Assembly: GCF_002120225.1 (NCBI RefSeq)
Contig: NZ_LAPZ01000002.1
Coordinates: 62,001 to 126,000 of the forward strand
DNA: 64,000 nt
Source: Tenacibaculum holothuriorum
GTDB taxonomy: Bacteria; Bacteroidota; Bacteroidia; Flavobacteriales; Flavobacteriaceae
Direction of reading: 5' to 3'
The position numbers were made by a program, and so were the translations under genes. Positions 36,081-45,039 of this stretch are shown here, one piece after another. The notes under the pieces are model-generated. The model was given only the letters and a program-made list of their open reading frames with translations, had not been told where the DNA came from and ran no database searches. Numbering within the stretch: position 1 is the stretch's first letter; the number at the start of each line of letters is the position of its first letter.

Positions 36081-37181
36081 ATGAGTGAAGTAAGACATAA
36101 TTGGACGAAAGAAGAAATATTAGAAATATACAACAAGCCCTTAATGGAGTTGCTTTATGAAGCAGCTACAATTCATAGAAAAAGTCACGACCCTAATGTA
36201 GTACAAGTATCTACATTATTATCGATAAAAACAGGAGGATGTTCTGAAGATTGTGGATATTGCCCACAAGCAGCACGTTATCATACCGATATTGAAGGAA
36301 ACGATTTAATGTCAGTTCAACAAGTAAAAGCTCAAGCTTTAAGAGCTAAAGCCGGTGGTAGTTCTCGTGTTTGTATGGGAGCTTCTTGGAGAAATGTAAA
36401 AGATGGACCAGAATTTGATCAAGTTTTAGAAATGGTACGTACCATTAATAAACTTGATATGGAAGTTTGTTGTACCTTAGGAATGGTAACTGAAAATCAA
36501 GCAAAACGTTTAGCTGAAGCTGGATTATACGCCTATAACCACAACTTAGATTCTTCAGAAGAATATTATAAAGAAGTAATTTCTACTCGTGGATTTCAAG
36601 ATCGTTTAGATACGATTGATAACGTTCGTAAAACAAACGTTACTGTATGTTCTGGAGGAATTATTGGCATGGGAGAATCTGTTGAAGACAGAGCAGGAAT
36701 GTTAGTAGCTTTATCTACCTTAGATCCTCAACCAGAATCTACCCCAATTAACGCATTAGTAGCTGTAGAAGGAACTCCGTTAGAAGACGAAAAGCCTGTT
36801 GAAATTTGGGAAATGATTCGTATGGTAGCAACCACTCGTATTGTTTTACCAGAAACACAAGTGCGTTTATCTGCTGGAAGAACTCAAATGAGTAGAGAAG
36901 GTCAAGCAATGTGTTTCTTTGCTGGAGCAAATTCTATTTTTGCTGGAGACAAGCTTTTAACAACTCCGAATCCTGATGTAAATGAAGACATGAAAATGTT
37001 TGAAATGCTAGGATTAAATCCACAAAAACCATTTACTAAGAAAGTACAACCTCAATCTGTAGAGGCAAAAGATTCTCAATTTGAAGCTTTAGGTGAAAAG
37101 CCAAAATGGACAAGACCAGAGCATAAAATTGAGCGTAACGAACAAAAGAAACAGGAAGCTTTAGAACTTCGTAAACAATAA
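36081..37181 (+). CDS. bioB: Biotin synthase
   Basis: 366 aa radical SAM enzyme inserting sulfur into dethiobiotin. The SAM cluster motif CSEDCGYCPQAARY is near residue 53; further conserved parts are VCMGASWRNVKDG, YNHNLDSSEEYY and GRTQMSREGQAMCFFAGANSIF. The C-terminal about 40 residues are Lys/Glu-rich and extend beyond the core. Last gene of the bio group, 60 nt after the ketoacyl synthase. Confidence 0.97.
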   Translation: MSEVRHNWTKEEILEIYNKPLMELLYEAATIHRKSHDPNVVQVSTLLSIKTGGCSEDCGYCPQAARYHTDIEGNDLMSVQQVKAQALRAKAGGSSRVCMGASWRNVKDGPEFDQVLEMVRTINKLDMEVCCTLGMVTENQAKRLAEAGLYAYNHNLDSSEEYYKEVISTRGFQDRLDTIDNVRKTNVTVCSGGIIGMGESVEDRAGMLVALSTLDPQPESTPINALVAVEGTPLEDEKPVEIWEMIRMVATTRIVLPETQVRLSAGRTQMSREGQAMCFFAGANSIFAGDKLLTTPNPDVNEDMKMFEMLGLNPQKPFTKKVQPQSVEAKDSQFEALGEKPKWTRPEHKIERNEQKKQEALELRKQ

Positions 37182-37202
37182 CAAAATATCACTTTTTATA
37201 AT

Positions 37203-37236
37203 TATCCATCAACTAAAAATTGGTGGATATTTTTTA
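37203..37236 (+). terminator. Terminator after bioB
   Basis: TATCCATCAA and TTGGTGGATA pair with one G-T, followed by six T. About 20 nt past the bioB stop. Confidence 0.7.
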
Positions 37237-37272
37237 GCAAGAATGTTTCTAAATAATTTCGAAACGTTTTCT

Positions 37273-37280
37273 TAACTTTG
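37273..37280 (+). promoter_or_regulatory. Putative -7 element of the cupin-like gene
   Basis: TAACTTTGC matches TAnnTTTG and lies 20 nt before the ATG. The -33 part is not clear. Confidence 0.45.
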
Positions 37281-37300
37281 CTTCCTGAAAAATTGAACGA

Positions 37301-38170
37301 ATGGGATTACAATTACAACAGATTGATAGAGTTGAAACCATTACAAAAGAAGACTTTATCAAAAACTATTTCAAACCACAAAAACCTGTGGTTATTGAAC
37401 GTTTTATTGAAGATTGGCCTGCATACAATAAATGGTCTTTAGAATATATGAAAGAGGTTGCTGGAGACAAAACAGTACCTTTATACGATGATAGACCTGT
37501 TGATTATAAAGATGGTTTTAACGAACCGCATGCTACCATGAAAATGAGCGAGTATGTTGATTTGTTAAAAAGAGAGCCTACTAAATTCAGAATTTTCTTA
37601 TGGAATATTTTAAAAGAGGTTCCGCAATTACAAAAAGATTTTTCTTTTCCTGATTTTGGTTTACGCCTAATGAAAGGATTACCAATGTTATTCTTTGGTG
37701 GGACAGATTCGTATACCTTTATGCACTACGATATTGATTTGGCTAATATTTTCCACTTCCATTTTGAAGGAAAAAAGAAGTGTATTTTATTCGATCAGAA
37801 ACAAAATAAGTATTTATATAAAATACCTCATTCGTTAATTACTAGGGAAGATATTGATTTCAATAATCCTGATTTTGACAAGTGGCCTGCACTTAAAAAA
37901 GCAAAAGGTTATGTTGCAGAATTAGAACATGGTAATGTTTTATATATGCCAGAAGGTTATTGGCATTATATGAGATATATAACTCCTGGTTTTTCTATGA
38001 GTTTACGTGCTATTGCTCGTAACCCTAAAAACTTAGGAAAAGCAGTTTACAATGTGTTTATTATGCGTACTATTGATAATATTATGCGTAGAATAAGGGG
38101 ACAGAAATGGATTGATTGGAAAAACGAACAAGCCATTATAAAGACAAATAAAGCAAACAATATTGCATAA
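37301..38170 (+). CDS. Cupin-like (JmjC-type) domain protein
   Basis: 289 aa. The fold is that of 2-oxoglutarate/Fe(II) JmjC hydroxylases: metal ligands H and D in FMHYDIDLANIFHFHFEG (about residues 140-157) and a third His in YMPEGYWHYMRY (near 222). The N-terminal FIKNYFKPQKPVVIERFIEDWPAY is the usual start of this cupin_8 family. All three Fe ligands seem present, so an active hydroxylase is plausible; substrate (protein or small molecule) unknown. Monocistronic with a bidirectional terminator. Confidence 0.85.
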   Translation: MGLQLQQIDRVETITKEDFIKNYFKPQKPVVIERFIEDWPAYNKWSLEYMKEVAGDKTVPLYDDRPVDYKDGFNEPHATMKMSEYVDLLKREPTKFRIFLWNILKEVPQLQKDFSFPDFGLRLMKGLPMLFFGGTDSYTFMHYDIDLANIFHFHFEGKKKCILFDQKQNKYLYKIPHSLITREDIDFNNPDFDKWPALKKAKGYVAELEHGNVLYMPEGYWHYMRYITPGFSMSLRAIARNPKNLGKAVYNVFIMRTIDNIMRRIRGQKWIDWKNEQAIIKTNKANNIA

Positions 38171-38199
38171 AAAAAGCACCTCTAAAGGTGCTTTTTTAT
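38169..38199. terminator. Bidirectional terminator
   Basis: AAAAAGCACCT / AGGTGCTTTTT with a 4-nt loop, T runs on both strands; sits between the convergent cupin and 38196 genes and overlaps the stop of the latter. Confidence 0.85.
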
Positions 38200-38573
38200 T
38201 TTCCAAATAATCGCTGAAAAAAGTTCTTCCCTTTTTTAACAGCTTCTTCAACTTCTTCTTGAGCATCCTCTGCAAAATCAGCAATATGTTCACTAGCTTC
38301 ACCAGCTATTTCTGCAGCTTTCTCTGTAACATCGTCTAATACTTCTTTAGCTTCATTAGCTAACTCAGTAGCTTTTTCTTTTGCTTGTTGAATAGATTCA
38401 TCAGATAACGTTTCACTCACTTTATCTTTAACCTCTTCAACCATATCTACTGCTTTTTCTCCCATTTCTCCTGCAGCTTCAAAAGTTTTTTCAGTTACCT
38501 TGTCTAAAACCTCTTTTGCTTTGTCTAAACCTTCATTTAAGCTTTCGTTGATGTTTTTCTTATCTTCTTCCAT
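38196..38573 (-). CDS. Small Glu/Lys/Ala-rich helical protein
   Basis: 125 aa, no signal peptide. Nearly all amphipathic helix with 11-residue-like repeats (for example KVTEKTFEAAGEMGEKAVDMVEEVKDK split over the first half, then ATELANEAKEVLDDVTEKAAEI), resembling LEA- or apolipoprotein-like stress proteins. The C-term (KKGKNFFQRLFGK) is basic and amphipathic and could touch a membrane. First of a run of small minus genes. Function unknown. Confidence 0.7.
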   Translation of the reverse strand: MEEDKKNINESLNEGLDKAKEVLDKVTEKTFEAAGEMGEKAVDMVEEVKDKVSETLSDESIQQAKEKATELANEAKEVLDDVTEKAAEIAGEASEHIADFAEDAQEEVEEAVKKGKNFFQRLFGK

Positions 38574-38586
38574 AATTGATGCTTTA

Positions 38587-38892
38587 TTAGAACCAAGACT
38601 TATGATTAACTTGATATGTTTCTATAAATTCTTCGTCTGACTTTGTTAAGTAGATAATCCCTTCTATTAAACCAATTAACCAAGGCACATATATTAAAAA
38701 TGCTCCGATAACTAAGCACATTAGTGCCATAGAAATAAAAGTAGCCCCTAATAAAATTAAACCTTCTTTAGTGTAACCTAAAACAAATTTATGCACACCA
38801 AAACCTCCTAAGATAATGCCTAAGATTCCTGCTAAGATTCGTTTACTTTCTTGTTTGGGTACTGGTTTACCGTTTTCGTCAATGATCTCCAT
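38587..38892 (-). CDS. TM2 domain membrane protein
   Basis: 101 aa. Two helices with the TM2 signature (GILGIILGGFGVHKFVLGYTKEG, then a second helix with LVIGAFLIYVPWLIGLIEGI). The short N-terminus carries Lys and Pro. Family function unknown. It lies 13 nt upstream of the helical-protein gene. Confidence 0.88.
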   Translation of the reverse strand: MEIIDENGKPVPKQESKRILAGILGIILGGFGVHKFVLGYTKEGLILLGATFISMALMCLVIGAFLIYVPWLIGLIEGIIYLTKSDEEFIETYQVNHKSWF

Positions 38893-38919
38893 ATAATTTT
38901 AGTTTTTAAGTCTTTAAAT

Positions 38920-39312
38920 TTATAAAAAAGCTTCGTCTTTTGGCTCCCATAGCTCAACTTTATTTCCATCTAAATCTATTATCCAACCAAACTTACCATA
39001 ATCGTATTCCTCAACCTTATCAATTACAGTAACTCCTTTTTCTTTTAACTCTTCTAATAGTTCAACTAAATTTTCAACTCTATAATTAAACATAAAGTCT
39101 TTTTTTGATGGAGAAAAATACTCAGTGTCTTTTGTAAACGGGCTCCATTGAGTAGATGCTTTTTTCCCTTCATTATCTTTCCACCAAAATGTACTCCCCC
39201 AATCATTAGTATTAAAGCCTAATTTTTCTTTATACCAATCTCTTGTTGCTTTCGGATCTTCAGTTTTAAAAAACACACCTCCTATTCCTGTAACTTTACC
39301 TTTCTTTGTCAT
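38920..39312 (-). CDS. VOC family protein
   Basis: 130 aa. Starts with GIGGVFFKTEDPKATRDWYKEKLGF and ends IIDLDGNKVELWEPKDEAF, the two halves of a vicinal oxygen chelate fold with a plausible C-terminal Glu metal ligand. Substrate unknown. Stop of the DUF1801 gene and this start are separated by one base, so they are co-transcribed. Confidence 0.88.
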   Translation of the reverse strand: MTKKGKVTGIGGVFFKTEDPKATRDWYKEKLGFNTNDWGSTFWWKDNEGKKASTQWSPFTKDTEYFSPSKKDFMFNYRVENLVELLEELKEKGVTVIDKVEEYDYGKFGWIIDLDGNKVELWEPKDEAFL

Positions 39313-39313
39313 T

Positions 39314-39772
39314 TTACTTCTTTTTTACATTTGTTTCGTAAATATCGATCCACTCTTCCATTGTCATTTTCGTAACTAATTCTGCAATTAAATCGAACGG
39401 AATTTCTTCAATCTTCTTAAATCGAATACAGCTTTTCCCCATATCTAATTTTCTTTTACAGTGTTTTGGATATTCAGCTACAAACCAATCTAACAATTCT
39501 TTTTTAGCATAAATTCCGCTATGATATAAGTTGATTGAATTTTTCTGTGAAGCAATATTCATAAAGGGTAACGGATCTTTTGGATTACAGTGATAACCAT
39601 CTGGATATTTAGAATGTGGCACATAATAGCCTATCATTTTATAATTAATTCCTTCTTCGAAACCTTTAGGTAAATTTTTTTTTATGGTTTTGCGTAACTT
39701 TTCCATAACAGCTTTTCGCTCTTCTGGAATTTGTGCAATATATTCTTCGGGTGTGCTTGCTTCGTACTGCAT
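39314..39772 (-). CDS. DUF1801 domain protein
   Basis: 152 aa. PEERKAVMEKLRKTIKKNLPKGFEE near the start and a C-terminal CIRFKKIEEIPFDLIAELV are typical of DUF1801/YdhG-like proteins. Cytoplasmic, basic. Function unknown. 6 nt after the DUF4199 gene; together with the VOC gene a small operon. Confidence 0.87.
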   Translation of the reverse strand: MQYEASTPEEYIAQIPEERKAVMEKLRKTIKKNLPKGFEEGINYKMIGYYVPHSKYPDGYHCNPKDPLPFMNIASQKNSINLYHSGIYAKKELLDWFVAEYPKHCKRKLDMGKSCIRFKKIEEIPFDLIAELVTKMTMEEWIDIYETNVKKK

Positions 39773-39778
39773 AATATT

Positions 39779-40240
39779 TTATCTACGTTGTAAAAATAGT
39801 GCTGACAATAAAGATATAATAAATCCTATAATTGTTACTAAAACTATCATAAACAATGCTGCCATTGAGCTTGTCATTTTTATAATTTCGTTTTCTCTTC
39901 CTTCATCAATAAGTTTTTGTTCGTAATTAGAGAAAAAATCTGGATTGATAAACTTCGTATATACAAAATCTGCAATTCCAATTCCCACAGCTACAAATAA
40001 TGAAATTAATACTCCAATAGCAACTGCTTTCCAAAAAGAAATCATTCCGTTATTTATTGCATCTCTATAATGCTTTATAGCAAAATAAATAAAAGACAAG
40101 GATAAGAATATAGAAAGGTAACCAAGTATTTCATTTGTCTTATAATCTAGATTATCTATTCCTACAATAAGATGGAGCATAAAAATAATGAAGCCAGTAG
40201 CTAAGCCATAACCACCATACTTTAATACTGTTTTGTTCAT
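39779..40240 (-). CDS. DUF4199 membrane protein
   Basis: 153 aa from the ATG at 40240; the longer frame begins with a TTG. Four helices; the GGYGLATGFIIFMLHL start, FIYFAIKHYRDAINNGMISFWKA and a C-terminal MIVLVTIIGFIISLLSALFLQRR are the DUF4199 pattern. Common in Bacteroidota, role unknown. Confidence 0.85.
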   Translation of the reverse strand: MNKTVLKYGGYGLATGFIIFMLHLIVGIDNLDYKTNEILGYLSIFLSLSFIYFAIKHYRDAINNGMISFWKAVAIGVLISLFVAVGIGIADFVYTKFINPDFFSNYEQKLIDEGRENEIIKMTSSMAALFMIVLVTIIGFIISLLSALFLQRR

Positions 40241-40334
40241 GATTGAAAAGTTTAATTTATATGCTTTCAAAAATAGTTTATCAATCTATTTTTGAGTTCA
40301 TACTAAAGTACCAAAAGTCTCATACTTTAGTATT

Positions 40335-40742
40335 TTACACTATAATAAGTATTTCTTTAGCTACTTGAACTGCCTGAGTTCTTCTTTTAGCATTTAGCTT
40401 TACGAGTAAATTAGACACGTGAGTTTTAATTGTACTTTCTGACAAAAATAGTTCTGCTGCAATTTCTTTATTAGAAAGTCCTTTTGCTATTAATTGTAGC
40501 ACTTCGTATTCTCTAGAAGTAATTTCTAACTCTTTTATTTTTTTATGATTGATTTCTTTAGACGGCACTTTCTTCTTAGTCTTTTTATTAAAAAAAACAC
40601 CTATCACAAAAGAAAAAATCGCAACAAGAGCTATTATAAGTTCAACTTTAAAATCTCCAGAAATGATAGCATATTTACTAACTTGAAAAAACAGCAATAA
40701 TGCTAAAATTAACAAACCAAAAACTAGAACTGTTTTTTTCAT
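40335..40742 (-). CDS. Membrane-anchored LuxR-type transcription regulator
   Basis: 135 aa. Two N-terminal membrane helices (about 4-22 and 30-48), a basic linker, and a GerE/LuxR DNA-binding domain (about 70-130: LTSREYEVLQLIAKGLSNKEIAAEL, STIKTHVSNLLVKLNAKRRTQAV). There is no receiver or sensor domain, so the signal must come through the membrane helices or a partner. Upstream of it (toward 40743) is a short gap with no clear promoter. May control the DUF4199/DUF1801/VOC genes downstream, inferred from position only. Confidence 0.85.
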   Translation of the reverse strand: MKKTVLVFGLLILALLLFFQVSKYAIISGDFKVELIIALVAIFSFVIGVFFNKKTKKKVPSKEINHKKIKELEITSREYEVLQLIAKGLSNKEIAAELFLSESTIKTHVSNLLVKLNAKRRTQAVQVAKEILIIV

Positions 40743-40840
40743 AAAAGCAATTTAATAAAATTTCACTCGATAATCGAGTTTAGAAAGATTAGACGAAAGT
40801 AAACAAATCCATAAAGTTTCCTTCTTTTAAAAGAAAGGGC

Positions 40841-41779
40841 TTACATAAATTTTGCTCTGATTTTATCTACAATCGTTTGCGCTAATTTTTCTTTACTTTC
40901 AATCGTCCAACCAGCTACATGAGGTGTTAATAATACTTTATTTGAGTTTATTAAATACTGAAAAGCTTCTGGCATTTCATTTTCGGTAAATAAATTTTCA
41001 AAAGACTTTTTTTCATACTCCAAAACATCCAATCCAGCGCCTAATATTTTTCCAGTTTCTATAGCTTCAACCAAATCTTTTGTTACCACCGATTTTCCTC
41101 TCGCCGTATTAATCAACCAAAAAGGTTTAGAAAACTTATTGATAAAATCTGCATTTATCATGTTAATGGTAAGTTCTGTTTGAGGAGTATGCAAACTCAA
41201 CACATCAGCTTTTTCTTGTAATTCTTGTAAAGAAACTTGTTTGCAATTTTCATCGCCAACATTGGGTTTTATATCATAACAAAGAACATCTACATCGAAT
41301 CCTCGTAACTTTTTAGCGAATGCTTTTCCCATATTCCCATAACCGATTAAACCAACAGTTTTACCATCGAGTTCTATTCCTCGGTTATCCTCTCGCAGCC
41401 ACTGTCCGCTCCTAACTTCTTTATCGGCTTTGTTTAGTTTATTGAATAAGGAAAGTAATATTCCTAAAGCGTGTTCACCAACAGCATTTCTATTTCCTTC
41501 TGGAGCAGAAATTAACTTTATTCCTTTTTGTATAGCATAATCACAATCAATATTTTCTAGTCCTGCTCCTACTCTTCCAATAAACTTAAGATTTAATGCT
41601 TTATCTAAAAACTGTTTATCTATCGTAAATCTACTTCGAATTATAATTCCATCGTACTCATGAATTTTATCTTCAATTGCTGATTTTGAAGAAGTATAAT
41701 CTTCATCATTTTGAAACCCTAAATCAGAAAGTTGGTTTATTAATAAAGAGTGGTTTGAGTCTATGTGAAGTACTTTCAT
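40841..41779 (-). CDS. D-2-hydroxyacid dehydrogenase (SerA-like)
   Basis: 312 aa. NAD-binding GLIGYGNMGKAFAKKLRGFD near 145, the catalytic Arg in INTARGKSVV, Glu nearby and the His in LTPHVAGWTIESKEK near 290. Length lacks the C-terminal ACT domain of full phosphoglycerate dehydrogenase; a serine-pathway or 2-ketoacid role cannot be told apart. Good family match. Confidence 0.9.
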   Translation of the reverse strand: MKVLHIDSNHSLLINQLSDLGFQNDEDYTSSKSAIEDKIHEYDGIIIRSRFTIDKQFLDKALNLKFIGRVGAGLENIDCDYAIQKGIKLISAPEGNRNAVGEHALGILLSLFNKLNKADKEVRSGQWLREDNRGIELDGKTVGLIGYGNMGKAFAKKLRGFDVDVLCYDIKPNVGDENCKQVSLQELQEKADVLSLHTPQTELTINMINADFINKFSKPFWLINTARGKSVVTKDLVEAIETGKILGAGLDVLEYEKKSFENLFTENEMPEAFQYLINSNKVLLTPHVAGWTIESKEKLAQTIVDKIRAKFM

Positions 41780-41837
41780 TCAATAGCTTATTGGATTGTT
41801 AGTATATTAGATTTTTAGAATGATAAACAATATTGTT

Positions 41838-42068
41838 TTAATTATTAAACCACATAGAAATAATACAAATTATTATCATAATTGGCCAAACGTATTTGAT
41901 AATAAACTTTACTGCTTTTTCATAACCATAAAAAAAAGCCATTCTTTTTGGATTTCTCCTTTTAAACGAATTTTCCATTTTTTTAAGCATGAAACTAAAC
42001 GCTACTCTAAAAAATGGAATTGTCAATAAAAAAATAATCGATTGTATTAGTTTTTGGGAAAAACTCAT
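41838..42068 (-). CDS. Small membrane protein
   Basis: 76 aa. Two hydrophobic helices flank a basic, Arg/Lys-rich middle. It starts 8 nt after panB on the same strand. A same-size frame on the plus strand (41820-42029) is less convincing because this one follows panB directly and has a well-formed membrane topology. Function unknown. Confidence 0.55.
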   Translation of the reverse strand: MSFSQKLIQSIIFLLTIPFFRVAFSFMLKKMENSFKRRNPKRMAFFYGYEKAVKFIIKYVWPIMIIICIISMWFNN

Positions 42069-42076
42069 ATAATCTT

Positions 42077-42895
42077 TTAATATTGTTCGTTCTCGTTAGG
42101 AAAATCTTGAGACTTTACATCATCAATATATTGTTTAAATGCATTGGTCATACCTGTATACATATCTAAATAACGACGTAAAAAACGTGGGTTAAATTCA
42201 TGCGTCATTCCTAACATATCGTGCGTAACTAAAACTTGTCCGTCTACTCCAGCTCCAGCTCCAATACCAATTACAGGAATTGTTAAGCTCTCAGCTACTT
42301 CTTGTGCTAATTTTGCTGGCACTTTTTCTAACACTAAAGCAAAACAACCTAATTGTTCTAATAACTTAGCATCTTCTTTTAATTTTTGAGCTTCCTCTTC
42401 TTCTTTAGCTCTTACCGTATATGTTCCGAATTTATATATAGATTGAGGTGTTAACCCTAAATGTCCCATAACAGGAATTCCAGCAGTTAAAATACGAGAA
42501 ATAGACTCTCCTATCTCACTTCCTCCTTCTAATTTCACCGCATGCCCACCAGTTTCTTTCATTATTTTAATAGCAGATTCTAATGCATTTTTAGAATTTC
42601 CTTGATAAGTACCAAAAGGTAAATCTACTACAACTAAACAACGATCTATAGCTCTAACCACAGAACTTGCATGATAAATCATTTGATCTAACGTAATTGG
42701 CAATGTTGTTTCGTGTCCTGCCATTACATTCGACGCTGAATCACCAACAAGAATTACATCAATTCCTGCTCCATCTACAATTTTAGCCATGGTATAATCA
42801 TACGCTGTAAGCATCGAAATTTTCTCTCCATTAGCTTTCATCTCCACCAACGATTTAGTGGTAATTCTTTTATATTGTTTTTTTGCTACTGACAT
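42077..42895 (-). CDS. panB: 3-methyl-2-oxobutanoate hydroxymethyltransferase
   Basis: 272 aa, normal length. First step of pantothenate (coenzyme A) synthesis: transfers a one-carbon unit to 2-oxoisovalerate. Seen: [21 protein letters not shown] (metal-binding Asp), [10 protein letters not shown] and the C-term [24 protein letters not shown] barrel. Followed by a small membrane protein. Confidence 0.96.
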   Translation of the reverse strand: MSVAKKQYKRITTKSLVEMKANGEKISMLTAYDYTMAKIVDGAGIDVILVGDSASNVMAGHETTLPITLDQMIYHASSVVRAIDRCLVVVDLPFGTYQGNSKNALESAIKIMKETGGHAVKLEGGSEIGESISRILTAGIPVMGHLGLTPQSIYKFGTYTVRAKEEEEAQKLKEDAKLLEQLGCFALVLEKVPAKLAQEVAESLTIPVIGIGAGAGVDGQVLVTHDMLGMTHEFNPRFLRRYLDMYTGMTNAFKQYIDDVKSQDFPNENEQY

Positions 42896-43048
42896 TGTCG
42901 ATTTTTGTTATTTGCCCGTAAAAATACACAATTAATCAAACAAAAGATAGTATTTACTGGTAGTTAATCTTCTGTTAATCTTTTAATTCTAAGTTTTATA
43001 AACTGTTAGTTTTAAATAGATTTATCATCAAATCAAACTTTTAAAACT

Positions 43049-43522
43049 ATGAATAAGTTCATTACTTTTCTCATTCTTATTGTTTTAACTACAGTTGTTA
43101 AAGCTCAAAGTACTACTGAAGAAGACAGAATTAAAAAAACTATTGAAACTTTTTTTGACGGCTTACATAAAGGAGATAGTACAACAGTTTCTTCAACTTT
43201 GCATCCAACCATAAAAATTCAAACTACTTTTTCTAATAAAGAAGGTAAAAAGGTATTAGTAACTGAAACTAAAGATAAGTTACTTACAAATATTGCTAAT
43301 AAAAATCCGCAACATACTTATCTAGAAAAACTACTTTCATATACGATTAAAATTGATGGGAATTTAGCTTCTGTATGGACTCCTTATGAGTTTTATTTAA
43401 ATGATAAATTCAGTCATTGTGGTGCTAATTCTTTTCAATTATTCAATGACAACGGAACTTGGAAAATAATTTATTTGGTTGATATGAGACGAAGAAGTTC
43501 TTGTAAAGCTATTCAAAAGTAA
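43049..43522 (+). CDS. Secreted NTF2-like protein (lumazine-binding-like)
   Basis: 157 aa. Signal peptide to about residue 20 (VVKAQ). The domain (IKKTIETFFDGLHKGDSTTVSSTL through DNGTWKIIYLVDMRR) is of the nuclear-transport-factor-2 / lumazine-binding-2 family, frequent in exported Bacteroidota proteins. Ligand unknown. 4 nt before the PD40 gene, so co-transcribed. Confidence 0.82.
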   Translation: MNKFITFLILIVLTTVVKAQSTTEEDRIKKTIETFFDGLHKGDSTTVSSTLHPTIKIQTTFSNKEGKKVLVTETKDKLLTNIANKNPQHTYLEKLLSYTIKIDGNLASVWTPYEFYLNDKFSHCGANSFQLFNDNGTWKIIYLVDMRRRSSCKAIQK

Positions 43523-43526
43523 TCTT

Positions 43527-44447
43527 ATGAAATATTTCTTATTATTCTTTTTTGCGATACAATTCGCCACTGCTCAAGATCCTGAAATATTCTCGCCAGA
43601 AATATTTAAAGACTTACCTAACGTAAGAGATTTTGCTTTAAATAAAAATGGTGACGAACTTTATTTTACTATTGAAAGTTATAGAAAAGAATACTCTTTT
43701 ATAGCTGTAACTCATAAAATAAACGGAAAATGGTCTAACCCAAAAGTAGCATCCTTTTCTGGTCAATTTAAAGATCTTGAACCTTTTTTATCTCCAGATG
43801 GACTTACGTTATTTTTTGCTTCAAACAGAAAAACAAACAATTCTAATGAAGCTAAAAACGATGTTGATATTTGGTATGTAAAAAGAAGCTCTTTAAAAAG
43901 CCCATGGTCAGAACCTATTAATATTGGCTCAATCATCAATACTTCTGCAAATGAATTTTACCCATCAGTAACCCAAAAAGGTGATTTATTTTTCACTGCT
44001 GAATATCCAAACTCAAAAGGAAAAGAAGATATTTATGTAAGTAGATTTGTTGATGGAAAGTATACTACCCCTGTTTCATTAAGTTCAAATATAAATTCTA
44101 ACAAATATGAATTTAATGCATTTGTAGCTCCTGATGAGAGTTTTATAATTTTCACTTCTAACGGTCATAAAAATCATTTAGGAAGAGGAGACTTGTACAT
44201 CAGCAAAAAAGACAAAAACAATAATTGGTTACCTGCTGAACATTTAGGAAAAAAAATAAATTCTAGAGGGTTAGATTATTGTCCATTTGTTGATATCAAT
44301 TCAAATACTTTATATTTTACAGCAACAAAAAGCAACATAAAAAAATCATTTTCAGAAAAGAAAGGCTTAGATGAAATTCTTAATTTTATAGACAATAACC
44401 CCAATGGTTTAAGCAGAATTTATAAAACTTCTTTAACCGAAAAATAA
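43527..44447 (+). CDS. Secreted PD40 (WD40-like) repeat protein
   Basis: 306 aa. Signal peptide (FAIQFATAQ). Repeats with LEPFLSPDGLTLFFASNRKT, EFYPSVTQKGDLFFTAEY, EFNAFVAPDESFIIFTSNG and DYCPFVDINSNTLYFTATK, the PD40 propeller pattern known from TolB. No peptidase domain. Its end contains the likely promoter of the sigma-factor gene, so the following genes need not depend on it. Confidence 0.85.
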   Translation: MKYFLLFFFAIQFATAQDPEIFSPEIFKDLPNVRDFALNKNGDELYFTIESYRKEYSFIAVTHKINGKWSNPKVASFSGQFKDLEPFLSPDGLTLFFASNRKTNNSNEAKNDVDIWYVKRSSLKSPWSEPINIGSIINTSANEFYPSVTQKGDLFFTAEYPNSKGKEDIYVSRFVDGKYTTPVSLSSNINSNKYEFNAFVAPDESFIIFTSNGHKNHLGRGDLYISKKDKNNNWLPAEHLGKKINSRGLDYCPFVDINSNTLYFTATKSNIKKSFSEKKGLDEILNFIDNNPNGLSRIYKTSLTEK

Positions 44448-44449
44448 TG

Positions 44450-44457
44450 TATCTTTG
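44450..44457 (+). promoter_or_regulatory. Putative -7 element of the second sigma-factor gene
   Basis: TATCTTTGC matches TAnnTTTG exactly, lies directly after the PD40 stop and ends 6 nt before the sigma-factor ATG. A TTG inside it explains the longer computer frame from 44455. Suggests a nearly leaderless mRNA. Confidence 0.5.
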
Positions 44458-44463
44458 CTCACA

Positions 44464-45036
44464 ATGAATCAAAAAGATAGCAAACACACTTTAGACCCCA
44501 ATAAGTGGATTGATACTTATGCTGACTACTTATTTAATTATGCAGTAGTTAGAGTAAACAATAACGATATTGCCAAAGATTTAGTTCAAGAAACGTTTTT
44601 TGCAGGCTTAAAATCTGCTAAGAATTTCGAAGGAAAATCTACTGAACGAACTTGGTTAGTATCTATCTTAAAAAGAAAAATTATTGATTATTATCGTAAA
44701 ATAAATTCTAAAAAAGGACAAGCCGAGGTTAGAATGAATTTTTATGATAATGGTGATAACGAAGGTAACTGGATAGAAGAAAGAGTTCCTCAATCTTGGA
44801 ACAATGAAGCAGAAAAAACTATTGAAAACAACGAATTAAAGAGTCAAATAGACGATTGTATTGAAGCTTTGCCCGAAAAATATGCTATGGTTTTTCGCAT
44901 GAAAACAATACAAGAATTTGAAACTGAAGAAATTTGTAAGGAATTAGACATTACACCGTCGAATTTATGGGTTATAATACATAGAGCTAGAACCCAATTG
45001 AGAAACTGTATGGAAAAGAACTGGTTTAATAAATAA
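44464..45036 (+). CDS. Sigma-70 family RNA polymerase sigma factor
   Basis: 190 aa from the ATG at 44464 (a TTG at 44455 is inside the -7 element). Region 2: YLFNYAVVRVNNNDIAKDLVQETFFAGL and RTWLVSILKRKIIDYYRK; region 4: LPEKYAMVFRMKTIQEFETEEICKEL with helix SNLWVIIHRARTQLRNCMEKN. ECF-like. The gene is followed after 3 nt by a small HxxxCxxC protein, a probable anti-sigma. The target promoters are unknown. Confidence 0.9.
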   Translation: MNQKDSKHTLDPNKWIDTYADYLFNYAVVRVNNNDIAKDLVQETFFAGLKSAKNFEGKSTERTWLVSILKRKIIDYYRKINSKKGQAEVRMNFYDNGDNEGNWIEERVPQSWNNEAEKTIENNELKSQIDDCIEALPEKYAMVFRMKTIQEFETEEICKELDITPSNLWVIIHRARTQLRNCMEKNWFNK

Positions 45037-45039
45037 GAA

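Noticed and set aside
41820..42029. Plus-strand small frame opposite the 76-aa membrane protein
   Set aside because: The minus-strand frame follows panB by 8 nt and has a proper membrane topology; the plus one has an odd His/Asn/Lys composition.
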